Position numbers and translations under genes: made by a program. From assembly GCA_021234155.1 (NCBI GenBank), contig JAJEKV010000031.1:3512898-3576897 (forward strand): a stretch of DNA of 64,000 nucleotides, written 5' to 3'. Below are positions 35,856-47,085 of this stretch, one piece after another (the first letter of the stretch is position 1; each line of letters begins with the position of its first letter). The notes below the pieces were generated by a model that worked only from the letters and a program-made list of their open reading frames with translations, ran no database searches and had not been told where the DNA came from. This stretch comes from Isoetes taiwanensis (lineage: Eukaryota > Streptophyta > Lycopodiopsida > Isoetales > Isoetaceae).

Positions 35856-37500
35856 TTAAATTACAGAAAGCTGCATGGCATAGAATGCAAACACAGTTCA
35901 GGAAAATGCATAGCTGACGCTAGAAAGCAGAAAACTCCGTGCTTCCAATCAGCAGCGCCATAGCCCTAAAACTCCTATGAAATTGTTTGATCACATATAA
36001 GTAAAGAAGGTTGTAAAAAATGAGGATAACAGGGTTGTAGGACTTAAATCAGGCCCTACTTTTTATCTTTAGAAGCCACAAAAAAGATTAAGAATGACAA
36101 CAATATAAATTTCGAAGCATCAAAGGAAAAACAATTTAAGAGACTGATGTACCTGTGGATTGAAATGTCGAAAAGGAGAAACTTGTTAGGAGCATCATGC
36201 ATAGTCATCTGTCTAGAGGGTGGAGTCACACTCCTTTCTGGTGTGCCACTTGGTGATCTCATATTGCTCATCATGGCCTTCTCCAGCAAATTTATACATT
36301 GATCAAGGTAAAGGCGATGTGCTTTTCCTCGGCTAATCTCTGCATCTGCCTTCTCAGACTTTAGTTGCACAACTTCTTTAGAGAAGGTATCACTTTTAAT
36401 AGAAGTTTCCATGCATTCTGCAATCTGCTCAGCCAATTTAGTGCATGAAGCAACATCTCTAATAATTGAATCTAGCATCCCTTCATCAAGTGAATCAGAT
36501 AGAGTCTGCTCTTTGGCACTCAGGTTGGGTGTGCCCTGCTCAAGCATATGCAAGGTTTCTGATGCCTTCTGCATCAGACAATGAGAAGCAGCAACAACCT
36601 CGAGTCTTTCTTCAAACTCCTACTGCGCTCTTTCAACTCACGAACCAATATAGGAAAACACATCAACATATGCACGGTGCATCAAGTGCTATATTCTTCC
36701 ATCAAATTTTCCAATGCTTTAATCTCTACTTCCAGCTCACTATAACCTAACCGGTCACAATCCTCTGCCCTTGTCTCTACATCTTTCTCAAAATCTTTTA
36801 GCAACAGAGATAAATTGTTACATTCTCCTTCACTTGGCTGGCATTTCGAGCCGAAAGGGCAAGCATAGTAGTACGTGATGCTTTCTGTGATGCTGTTCCC
36901 CTGTGTGTAAAACATGCCCTATTGTTTTTGTTACAGCAACGTCTGCCTTTGATGCCCAAATGATCTTGTTAAAAAACCATAGCCCAACTTCACCAGTCTT
37001 GAAGCCCAAGCCAGCTAGTTTGCTTATTCAAGCACTATAGAATCATCAAAATCGATTGCAGCGCTCCATTCAACTTTGAATTATACTCTAACAAAACCGG
37101 ATTTAGTTGTCAGGATCGAACTGCAAACATCATCTTTTTTCACATAGATAAATCATGCTGAGGAGTCGCCCTTATATTAGTTTCCATAAGGCCTCTAGTT
37201 GTCAAGCAACAGGATAGCTCCCCTTTGAACAACTACCATATCAAAAAGGCCCACTGGATCAAAAAACCCTATAACTTGGGGGAGAAGAAACGAACTGAGT
37301 TAATGCATGCATCCACTTGCAACACAACATATTGCATCTTTGTCAATCTGTTCTCAACTTTTCTCTATTCGATAGATTTAAGAGAGCTACGAAACCTATT
37401 TTCATGCAGGAAAGGTAACGCTGCTTCCTATATGCATAACGCCTGGATTCAGCTCCTCAAAGCATGAAATCGACTACCCAACTGCGTATTCTTTCCATCC
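35856..37500 (-). other. Coiled-coil gene segment, tandem copy 2 (uninterrupted)
   Basis: Second 1.6-kb copy of the same segment. The minus-strand frame 36574-36056 reads MQKASETLHMLEQGTPNLSA ... LAEQIAECMETSIKSDTF ... INLLEKAMMSNM ... TPERSVTPPS. An upstream frame (36915-36682) gives NLSLLLKDFEKDVETRAED ... ALENLMEEYST. Both are Leu/Glu/Lys-rich and heptad-like, so a coiled-coil protein. TPERS/TPP sites suggest a phosphorylated tail. Between them lies a stop in a CAGTAGGAG context (about 36620) or an intron. The full gene is not in the window. The family was not recognised; a microtubule or meiotic coiled-coil protein would look like this, but that is a guess. Confidence 0.55.
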
Positions 37501-38092
37501 TTGCCCTGGTTCGCATAGCTCGATGCCGCTTTGTTATGAAATCGGCTATCCAGCATCCTTGCCCTACCTCGAAATAAACCTAATGGTAAAAAGAGAGCCG
37601 ACCAAAAAAAGACTAAATTTGGACCCTTCGATGTAGTCAGATCATTTGTGGCCCTAGGATCTAGGGATCGGTTCACTACTTACACCAAAACATTATAATA
37701 TAAGATAAGATGTTTGATTTCTCTTTTTCATTATCAAATTTGTTTGAATTTCGTGCAGACCTACATTAGAACAAAACAAATTCAAACAACCATTGCAAAG
37801 CAATTTAATTTTTTTTAATTAATAACACTCAAATACCTTCTAATGGCTACAACACTTCCTTTCATTGATATGGAATTATCTCCAATTGTCCCTGCATGGA
37901 ATCAAGGCCAGCTAATTTTCATGTAACAGACTCTTGATTGAGACAGAATCATTTTTGTCATTCAGAGCATCAAGTATAGCTTGAAATAGAATACCTTCTT
38001 TTGGAGTTGGACCCTGATCTTCTACTTCAACAGCAGCGGCAGCAGATTGACCTGTCGTTTGATGCTTTCCCAAGTAGCAGCATTATTAAGTG
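37501..38092. other. Spacer
   Basis: No gene or element boundary supported. On the minus strand the frame of the next entry may continue up to about 37930 with stops. Confidence 0.35.
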
Positions 38093-39646
38093 CTATACAA
38101 GTGCTTCATCTGTTGTTTGCTGCAACTCTAAACTTGTATTCTCATCAGCCTCTAATGCATCTTTCAGATTCTTCTTGCTTCTGAATGGATAAGTCCTCTT
38201 AGGCACTTCTCCTTTCCTGCTTGCTTTATCTTTGCTTTTCTGTTTCTTTGGAACCTGCACTTTTGATTTGGGTGAAAATTTCCTTTTCTTCGAATGTTCC
38301 TTCACCACTTCTATCTACGTGTCACTCTCTTGATGTGACTCGAATTTCCTTTCCCCTCAACAACCTTCCCAAGGTTTTTACGTAGTGACTTCACCCTCAT
38401 CATCTGTTAGTATGACATTATTTGCTCCAATCTTATAAAGAGATCTTGAAGTTGAGGGTAGCAGAGCAAGAGTTGATCTCCTATCACGTACAATGGAAGG
38501 TGATCCTGTATTTTCAAGCACTGTCTCGTCCACAGACACTGTCATACCAAGCTCTAAAAATAAAGCAGAACTGATAGATGAAGTGCAAACAATGCATTTA
38601 CCTTTAGCCAACAAAGCTGTGGACATTAAGTGATACTCATGATCACATTTTAGTTTTACTGATAACCTGTAATTGCTAGAGAATGCTAATCCACATGCAG
38701 CACAATCGTCCTCAAATAGCACAGGTAAGTCTCTACTAACTGCATTGACTCTAATTGGTGAAAATTTCATACCTTTCAGTTCTTCCAAGTTTTTGAGGTT
38801 TGATCTTAGTATTGAGAGGTTAGCAATTCATCCCTTCTTGATGCTGTGTTTGGATTGATCTTCCTGTAACTTGCCATTTTTTTTTGATGCATAGGTCTCA
38901 AGCATAATACTTGTTTCAAGCTCAGCAATGTCTTTCTCTAACTCTGGAGTTACCTGCAAAGATTTTTTGAGTTCTAATTCTTTTTTCATTTGCTCAATAT
39001 TATTGTTTGCTTCTGCCACATTGCCACTTAAAGCCTGGTTTGAGAGATCCTCTGCTGCCAATGTGACAAGGATGTCATTCAACTCCAATGCACAAGCTTC
39101 TCTCTCACTAGAAATTCTGGTGATCTCATTCTCGATCAGTTCTACATTCTGTAAAATTTTTGTGTTCAAAATAAAAGATTCCACTGCCAACTTCTTTTCC
39201 TCTTTAGCTTCTACTATCTTCTTCTCTGTATTTTTTGGTTCCAATGATTCAGACTTCCTACACCTCCTGTATTTCATAATTTGAGCTCCAGCAGCAGCCC
39301 AATTTACCTTGTGATTTTCAGGATTTTTTTGTGCAGATATGCAATTTTCCCATGCAAAAGCATAAGCTATCTATTTTCTGATCTCGTTATTGCATAATCC
39401 CTCACTCTGATAAAGCTTTTTTATCAATGTTTGTAATTGTTCTTTCAGATGTGGCTGTACCAGCGAGATTTTTATACTGTGTCTGGAATTTATCTCCTCT
39501 CTCCAAACTGATAGCCAATCTTCAGTGGTGTTTTTTTTTTCCAAATATTTCATTTTTAGAGCCAGAATTAGTCCATCATCTGACAATCCATGCATTTCCA
39601 CAAAATCTTCTACTGTCACTGCTTCGCCCATTCTGATGCTTTCCAT
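38093..39646 (-). pseudogene. Coiled-coil/RING-like protein frame with in-frame stops
   Basis: One minus-strand frame runs 1.55 kb without a frameshift but with about five stop codons: TAG at 39373, TGA at 38830, then three between 38380 and 38310. The pieces are all in phase. In order they are an N-terminal helical part (MESIRMGEAVTVEDFVEMHG ...), a long coiled coil (about 39230-38850; LELNDILVTLAAEDL, MKKELELKKSL, LEKDIAELETS), a RING-like zinc module (CAACGLAF ... LKCDHEYHL ... KCIVC; C-X2-C..C-X-H-X2-H..C-X2-C) near 38710-38600, and a Lys-rich basic tail (38308-38093). Spliced introns cannot remove every stop without removing conserved-looking sequence. It is a probable pseudogene of an unrecognised RING-like protein. 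Confidence 0.5.
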
Positions 39647-39746
39647 TTGGCTTTCGGTATGGCTATGGCGCGAGAAAGTTCGACTAAAAGCTATGGCTTA
39701 TGGCTATGGCATACGGTTATGGCGCGGGAACTGCCAGTATTAAATG

Positions 39747-41195
39747 CGTGACACAAGGCTGACGGGATCCAAGTGCTTTAGGTGCTGGGTGCTGTCGCAT
39801 TTTTTTGATCACCACTATAGAATTTACACTCAGCAGTTCAATTGATATGTATGGCAAAGACAGCTCAATTTTGCAGGGCACATCAAAGTTTTGTTCGAAC
39901 TATTTGAGCAAATGGATAAGCAAGATATATGAACTTGAGCAATGCTGCGCAATGGGATTCATGCACAAGAGAAGAGGTTTGCATCTCTAAAGACGGTGGT
40001 TAAATAGAAATTCCAAAACATCTATTTCACTAAAATAATAGGCTAAAAAGAATTACTTCTTACCTCTTATACTCTTAAGTTTTCATAAGCTTTCAGCAAT
40101 AGTTGCAGACTCAAGAACTACAAAAACAAGAGGTTTGTGAATGCACAAATGAAGAAATTTGCATATCAAAAGCCGGTGGAAAATACATGAATCTACAATA
40201 GCTAATAAACAAACATTCTTTTACCTCTATTATTAAAGCTCAATATGATGTTGAAGCACTGGTGTTGGAGAATGCAAATGGCGAGGAACGATCTAACAAG
40301 TTCTGCGAAAAGTATTGAATCCCATTTAAGAACTTTCAGTGCAAGGCATGAAACTTTAAAAAACCATAGCATGGCCGTGTTTGCCATATCTTTGTCTCCA
40401 ACCAATGACCTCCGTTAACAATAGTATCTCTTTCCTACCTTGAATCAATGAGGCCAGGCCACCTAAACCCATTCCTTCTATGGTTCATGGCTCTATATTA
40501 AATGTCAATTTATCTTATGAAACTAATTTCAGCAGAACTCTTTATGATCAACTATATTCAACCAACCTAGTTGGTCTTCTGGCAACTACTCCTCATTTGG
40601 TGGACATCCAATGAACCTAGAGTTATGTCCCAAGGAATCAATAACCGTATTATACTTGATAACTATTTGCCTTATCGTATTTCTAGTCAAGACCATGATC
40701 ACATTGTACATTGTCTTATGCATTGTTTGTCTAACTATGTATCTATTTTGAGACTCTAGCTTTTTTTAATGGAATAGGTAATTCTTATCGGGACAAAATT
40801 TTGGGCCGCGAGCCCCAAAAATTTTTTCCAACAAGAATTTTTTGACGAAGAAATTGCCTCCCTGCTATTTCTGCCATTTCAAAAGATTTTCAGGCATGTT
40901 TCCGGTGTAAAAAAAAATCGACGAGACGTCGATAGAAGGCTTCAATTTATATTTTTTTGCTTAAAATGCCAAAATAGCAAGGCGGCATTCGTGTATTGAT
41001 GTTCTGGGTTAGAAGTCTCCATGCTCGCTCTGATCCCACATGGTATGCCAAAGAACCATGCCCAAGCATTTTTACAATCTTGCCAATTTAATTTTCTTAT
41101 TAGCACCAAACTAGTAGCCAAAAAAGAAAGATGCATAAACAATATGGTAGTACTTTAATGTTTGCTGGAGACCAACATATCTATAAGATGCACAC
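39747..41195. other. AT-rich spacer
   Basis: Nothing is supported except a GC-centred imperfect palindrome (TTTTGGG..CCCCAAAA) at about 40799-40822 and a loose repeat containing CAAGAGAAGAGGTTTGC (about 39965) and CAAATGAAGAAATTTGC (about 40147). Confidence 0.4.
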
Positions 41196-41717
41196 AATAT
41201 AGAAATAGGGTCGCATATTTACCCTGGGGATTAATCTGGTGCTGACACGTGTCATTTGCCAATAACACGGAATGGAAGTTGGGTCTACCAATTCCATGTT
41301 ACCTGTTGTCTCGGTTTCAGTGTTAATTTTAGTGTTTGTTTCAGTCTTTATTTCAACAATGTTTTTAAACTCAGTTTTAAAACAATGTTTAATTCCCCAC
41401 AAGGTTTTTAACTCATCATTTTTTCAATCACTCTCACAGATTCGTATTAAAACTCCAGTCTCACATTAAAACTCCAGTTTTACATTTCACATTAAAACTC
41501 CAGTTTTTCACTTTCAAAATTCCCAGCTTCTAAACTCAAGATTTTTATACACTTCAGTTTCAAACACAACAGCTGCAAACTCAAGTTTCCAGCAAACTCC
41601 TGTATCAACTCCTCCTGGAAACTCTATCATTTCCTGCAATAACAATAAAAGTCCAGCATAATCAGAGTTGCATATTTAATCAGAGTTGCATAATCAGAGA
41701 TGCATATTTAAAAGAAC

Positions 41718-43489
41718 TTACAATGAACTAACCAAAGGTCCTGCGTCGCTCATACTTCCAACGTGAATGACAATATTCTGTATATTGTTACCTGTAATTG
41801 AAATTCTTCCACTGGAATAAGGTTTTTCATCGCAGAAGTATTTCTTCAATGCTGGCTTATCTTGTAACATACGATCAAGATCGTTCATGTAATCATCATC
41901 AATTACAATAGGCGCATAATAATGCCTACCAGAACCTGCAAACAAAACACAATAAAAACATTCATAATTAAATCAGACAACTACATAATTAAACCAGATA
42001 AAAACATTAACTTGAAACTAACCAGAAATATTGGAAATGTCATGAAGAGGACGAGAAGTAGAAGCATCTAAATGAAGCGCAACAGTCTTTTCTGCATTGC
42101 CAGATAAACCAGCACTCAAGGTCCTTACATTTTCAGAAAATGAATCAGAATAAGATTTACCAGAATTGAGGATATCCATTGCAGATGCTTTCACTACGAC
42201 TCCACTCTGACCATACCTCTGGTATGATTCACGATTCTTATGCCCGGTAATCTTCATTCCCACCTCAATTGGCACACTGAAACACTCATCTATGTAATTG
42301 CGGTGCTTCTGCAACTCTTCTTGGTATAATTACCATCAATATGGCAGATCGTGACCATGTCCTTCAGCCAAGTACCAATTGTCTTCGAAGAGACATGATT
42401 AACAGAATACCAAATATCCGTTCTAGGACGATATGATGGCCTGCAGGAACACAAACTGGCCACCAAACTTATCCTTCACTTCATATTTTAGAAGTCTGAA
42501 CTCTAACTGCCTCCAGCACTCAAGAACATCAACTTCATAGCACCTAACCGGCTCTCGGAAGCCTTCGGGGTTTCATTTATTGATGCCTCCATGCCAATTT
42601 TTACTAGTAGTCTCACAGTATTCCAAATAGTCTCTCACAAAATCCTTGCCAATCACAAATTGAAAATCACGCACCTTGCAGAGTTCCTTCCCTCCATGAT
42701 TAAGAAACCGAGACATGCAGTAGAATGTGAACCTCTTCTGAAGCCCCAAATTATTTGTTACTTGGTGTGCTCCATGCGCCAAAATCTTGGCCTGATCCTC
42801 CCTACTCAAGATATCAGACTTTTTGCGCTTTGGAATAAAACCGCCAGCAGCAGATTCCTCCATTGCGACCTCTAATGCTCTATGAGCTTTGCAGAATTTG
42901 ATATCATGGTAGATATCAATCGTCTTCTCTTCTACCTTAGTATGCATCATCCTTGCGTCTTGTGCACGACGCAAGATCCTATTGAATCCTCGAAACAAAT
43001 TCTGCAATCTGCAAAATAAAGAAATAACATCAAACAATAAATACACAAATAAGAAATGAAGTAAATGTTAAATGCACAAATAATTCAAGAAACAAAACTA
43101 ATAAATAAAATTTAAGATACTTACGAATCTGGAGGGTAACATTTTCCATCAAGACGACGCACGCGATTCCAAATTATTTGCAAGTTCTTCCAAAGGAATG
43201 TCCTCAATTTTCTGCTCAATTCCCTTCCCAACATGTAGCCTCCAAGCATCGAACCTGCCCCTGACCCAATCATCTTTTGTCTCCCCTGGATTCTCAAACT
43301 AACAAGATCCGGGTCCAAACTAGTAATCCCTCCAACCCTTAATGGCTTCTTTCCTTTCCATTTATCTATTGCCATATCAACCACACCTCTACTACTCTCA
43401 ACTCCTGTGGCTGTGCCCTCAACATTGCATGTGGCTGTACCCTCAACATCTTCTTTACCTCTGCCATCCTCGTCACTGCCATTCTCCAT
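41718..43489 (-). CDS. KIAA1958/Crypton-like tyrosine recombinase (DUF3504-type), broken
   Basis: Exons on the minus strand: 43489 (MENGSDEDGRG) to 43125, about 43008 to 42023, and about 41938 to 41718, with GTAAGT and GTTAGT donors. The middle exon reads like the catalytic domain of KIAA1958-like proteins, which derive from Crypton transposases. It has FTFYCMSRFLNHGGKELC, VRDFQFVIGKDFVRDYLEY, TSKNWHGGI, a YTKKSCRST block where the usual H-X-X-R box is K-X-X-R, and ITGHKNRESYQRYG, which gives the second histidine and the tyrosine nucleophile. Such enzymes cut and join DNA through a phosphotyrosine. Breaks are a TGA after GGINK (about 42570), a one-base shift near a CTGCAG site (about 42455) and another near 42325. 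Family assignment is by motif memory. A host gene of the same origin is an alternative. Confidence 0.6.
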
Positions 43490-43599
43490 AGCCTCAAGAG
43501 GACTACAAAGAAAGAATGAGGGACAATCACTTTCCACAACTACACCTAACAAAAAACACATACAAGTTAATAAAATTAACAACAAAAACTACTAATAAC

Positions 43600-43990
43600 A
43601 AGTAACGGAACTAGCAAGAAATAACAAAAGTAACAGAAGTAAACAAGTAACAAAAAACTACTAAAGTAACAGAAACTAAACTACTAAACTAACAGAAAAA
43701 CTACTAAACTACTAAACTAAACTACTAAACTAACAGAAAAACTACTAAACTAAACTACTAAAGTAACGGAAAAAACTACTAAACTAAAATTTACCTGCAT
43801 TTACATCGGGATTCTTGGAGCTCTGGGATAATCTGCATGTGCATTCTGACCTTCAAACTCATTTGCATGTGCATTTCCACCTTTAGAATTGTCTGCATGT
43901 GCATTCCGACCTTCAAAATCATCTGCATTTTCTCTCCTCCCTCCAGGATCATCTGTACCAGCGAAATCGTATAGAAAGAAATCTTAAATA
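43600..43990. repeat. Low-complexity repeats inside the recombinase element
   Basis: 43610-43790 is built from AACTACTAAACTAACAGAAA-like units. 43810-43935 holds about four ~30-bp units containing ATCTGCATGTGCATT(C/T)C. The latter gives an artificial repetitive minus-strand frame (MHMQ..LKV) that is not a gene. Confidence 0.7.
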
Positions 43991-44414
43991 ACAAAATCAG
44001 AACCTTAACGTTACCTGTAACTTTAGGAACTAAATCAAAAACAAAACTCGAAGGATTGATGCCAGAATCTTAGTTTAAACCTGCAAAGCCAAGAAAACTT
44101 AACGAAATACATATAATAAACCTTACAATAGTATAAAGACAATTGAAACCTCTCCCATTCGATCCTAATACTGCAGCTCCATCCAAATCACACGCTGATA
44201 AAGCTAAGCAAAAAAAATCAGCTCTAAAAATCCAAGAAGGCACAAAAAACTCCAAGAAGGCAAAAATCAAGACACAAATGCCTTGAGAAGATTTCTGTCG
44301 AGCCAGCACCTTGACATTCCGAACAGAAAACCTCCTAGGATCTCGAGGCGGCCTTCCTGGACCAAGAACACGCCATGCAGCAGAGGAAAAAAGGGACGCA
44401 AAATATGCTCCCCT

Positions 44415-44547
44415 ATTTCTATATTGTAGGGGAAAGGAACAGGGTTCCCAATTCCGGTCGAGCCAGTGACCCGCTCCCGACTACCACCGGTCGCAGGGCC
44501 CCACTGGCTGGACTGGAATTCGGGCCCCTAGTTCCTTTCCCCTATAC
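44415..44547. other. 130-bp terminal hairpin
   Basis: TAGGGGAAAGGAAC (44422 on) pairs with GTTCCTTTCCCCTA (about 44530-44543). The GC-rich interior also folds back (GGTCGAGCCAGTG with CACTGGCTGGAC). An equivalent, diverged hairpin sits in the same position at 50597-50705. Confidence 0.75.
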
Positions 44548-46834
44548 ATCACACTAACATTACTTTATATGAATGAATGAATGAATGATTTTTATAGAGA
44601 CAAGAAATTTATCGTGGCGGCCAAGGCCGCCGCGAACATTTCTTTAGTCCTAACCCTGTAAAGTTGGCCCGAGTCCATGTTCTAGTTTTGTATAGCAATG
44701 GATTTACTATAGTCCGCATTGGGACGTAGTTGATCATGATACTTATCACAATCTTGTTACAAAGATCACACATGTCAAGAGGAGACTTTTCCTTAAGTAT
44801 TATTAGGTGCATATTTTTCTATGATGTAATATTCGTCCTTCCAATCAAGCCTTTCATCAAAACCAAGCGTCGGAACAAACAGGTGAGAAGTAATAAGAAT
44901 TAGGTAATGAACTCGCCGAGTATTATTTTTTGTTGTGAGCATACAATACGCTCATTAGATGTCTGCTCAATAGTTTCGCCTTCCAAATACACCTGAATTT
45001 AGTATGTTGATAAGGCCTATGATGCGAATGTGGAATAATCCTGGTAGGCAAGCCAAGGTTGCAAGCGAAATGATTTTGAACACGAGTGTTGTTAATGAGC
45101 GATATGCGGAGCACATTTGCAAACATTAAAATTGCAAATTGCAGAGTACTTTTAGTAGACTCAAGGTCCAAGGTTGCAACCAAAATGAGTGTTCTCACAG
45201 TGTTCTAATATGTGAGCACAATATTGAAGACTTGTAGTAGTTAAACCGCCAATTGTTGAGTTGGGAACTGAGAAATGGTTGAAAAAGTCCTTATATGTCA
45301 TTTTAGCACCAAATCCCAATGTTTGAAAACAAAGTGGCAAAATTCCTTTGTTGACATCACTATGACTACATTTATAAATGAAGGCAAGGCTCAAGGGCCA
45401 CGTAGCCCAAGCCTAACCCTTATCTCTCGATAATCCAGTCTGTCGGCAGGTCCGGTAGATTCCTGGATGCATCCATTGTACCCAAATGCGATCCATTTTT
45501 CAACTGCCCATGTCCTCGGCTTCAGCCTGATCTTTTGATTCTTGGGTCCTACATAAGTTGGGCCTTCGGTTTTTGGGTCGTCAGTTTTTGGATTTACGGT
45601 CTTGGCGCAGGGCCCAGAAGTGGCGAAAACAGCCCGGAATTCCGGCATAGCATGTTTCTATTATATTCTGGACCTTTGATTTCTTGATTGATTTTCGTGC
45701 GCTGTAAGATGTTGATGGGCATGTGGGCCTATTCCGGAGGTGCTAGAGAAAAGCAAACACAGTTTGCCCGGCACCATATCCGCCAGAAACTTGAGCTTTG
45801 CGGCGCCTACGAGTTTTAGGGACCAGAAGGTAAGCTTTTCTTCCCTTTCCTGCTGAAATCGGTCAAAAGCTTATCTCTGAGATCTAAGCATTGGCATAAA
45901 ATTCCTGTAATTTTTGCTTGAAAAGCAAAATTCAAAGCCATGATTTGAAATGGGTGAAACAGAGGAGAAGATCAATGTATTCTCTTTTCAATCCTTTCAA
46001 GAACAGGTTCCTACCATGCCCAAACAAATTCGCGACTATCGTTTACGGCTCCTATTTTTCTTTTTTCTTTTTCAATCCAGCACCCTATTTTTTGCCTGTT
46101 GTGCCAAGAAAACTGCTGTCAGGTAACAAAAATCTCTATTCTGTTCAAAAATCGGCATTCTGGGAAGCTTTTCCTCATAGTTTTGTTGATTCTGCAGCGT
46201 TTTTGAAGCAGCCCCAACAGACCCATAGTGTGGGTTCTTTTCCTCGCCATTCTCCAGCTCCGGCTTCTTCAAATCCGGTGCCGGCTGTTGTGCCCACATC
46301 TTCTTCTGCTTCAATGCAGTGTATTAATGGCCGCAATAAATGCATAAATGCGATGGATACAACGTGTCATGCCACTGTAATTTTTAAGGAAGAAATTAAG
46401 TGCGAACAAAAATTGGAACTGCTTTACTATAGGAAGGATAATGACCCCATTTTCTTTATTCATTCATTCATTTATTGCATCTTCTCATGAGAGAATGAGT
46501 GATTTATGCCTGCTTAGTTAAATAGCAAACTGGACGCAACCACACACCACCTATATTTGCTTGATTATTTGAATCCTCAATGTTTGTTACATAAATGAGA
46601 AAATAAGATGTATGTTTCTATAGATGCCACAAGCACATGTTCATGACAGATGAAGTGCTCCGTATTTTGTGTGTTGCAAAATAAGTGGGCGATTATTTAT
46701 ATTGGTTGTTTAGAATGTTAGGCATTAGAAATTGGATCTAAGCACATGGTCCCATATGGGGCAACGTAGATTGAGGAAAATCTATAAAATGTATTGACTA
46801 CAGCATACATTCTTTGCCAAGTCGAATTAGACAT
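44548..46834. other. Spacer, one doubtful open frame
   Basis: A plus-strand frame of 190 codons (45918-46490; F/S/P-rich, no membrane or domain pattern) and a minus-strand frame at 45648-45391 show no family resemblance. I do not call either as a gene. The rest is AT-rich. Confidence 0.4.
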
Positions 46835-47085
46835 GTAGTTAATATTGTTACATGAGATCATGGCTAGTTAAAAATTGTCTTGTCAACCAAAGCGACCTTC
46901 CACCTTCATCAATTGATTAGGCATGTAGTTAATAATGTTACATGAGATCGTTGGTCATTTGAAGATTGTTTTGCCAACGAATGCGGCTTTCCACCTTCAT
47001 CAATGTAGTTAATATTGTTACATGAAATCATGGCCATCTGAAAATTGTTTTGTCAACCAATGCGGCTTTCCACCTTCAATACTGA
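46835..47085. repeat. Three tandem units derived from the HKT 2 3' end
   Basis: Three diverged ~95-105-bp units share GTTACATGA(G/A)ATC, TGTCAACCAA-like and CTTTCCACCTTCA blocks. The innermost unit contains the last codons and stop of HKT 2 (47053-47085). The same block (GTGGAAAGCC ... CATGATTTCATGTAA) occurs once at the 3' end of HKT 1 (about 9050-9100). Confidence 0.75.

Larger units (their letters stand above)
41196..44547. mobile_element. TIR-bounded element encoding a tyrosine recombinase
   Basis: The left end reads CAATATAGAAATAGGG then TCGCATATTT. The right end at 44388-44421 is its inverted copy (AAATATGCTCCCCTATTTCT then ATATTG). A 130-bp GC-rich hairpin follows directly. The same pair of ends plus hairpin occurs at 49721-50705, so they travel together. 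Inside is the recombinase gene on the minus strand, plus 5' sequence with local repeats. No clear target duplication was found, so the exact outer limits are uncertain. Confidence 0.6.

Noticed and set aside
38310-39373. Stops corrected by U-to-C RNA editing
   Set aside because: Such editing is known for organelle transcripts of ferns and hornworts. This locus looks nuclear, and any stop can be written as a C-to-T change.
43791-43994. Repetitive Met/His/Gln protein
   Set aside because: Artefact of a ~30-bp minisatellite.
41196-44547. Helitron, because of a 3' hairpin
   Set aside because: No Rep/helicase, no CTRR end after the hairpin, and paired inverted ends argue otherwise.
45918-46490. 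190-codon plus-strand frame as a hypothetical gene
   Set aside because: Composition is low-complexity, with no domain, no splice logic and no homologue that I can name.
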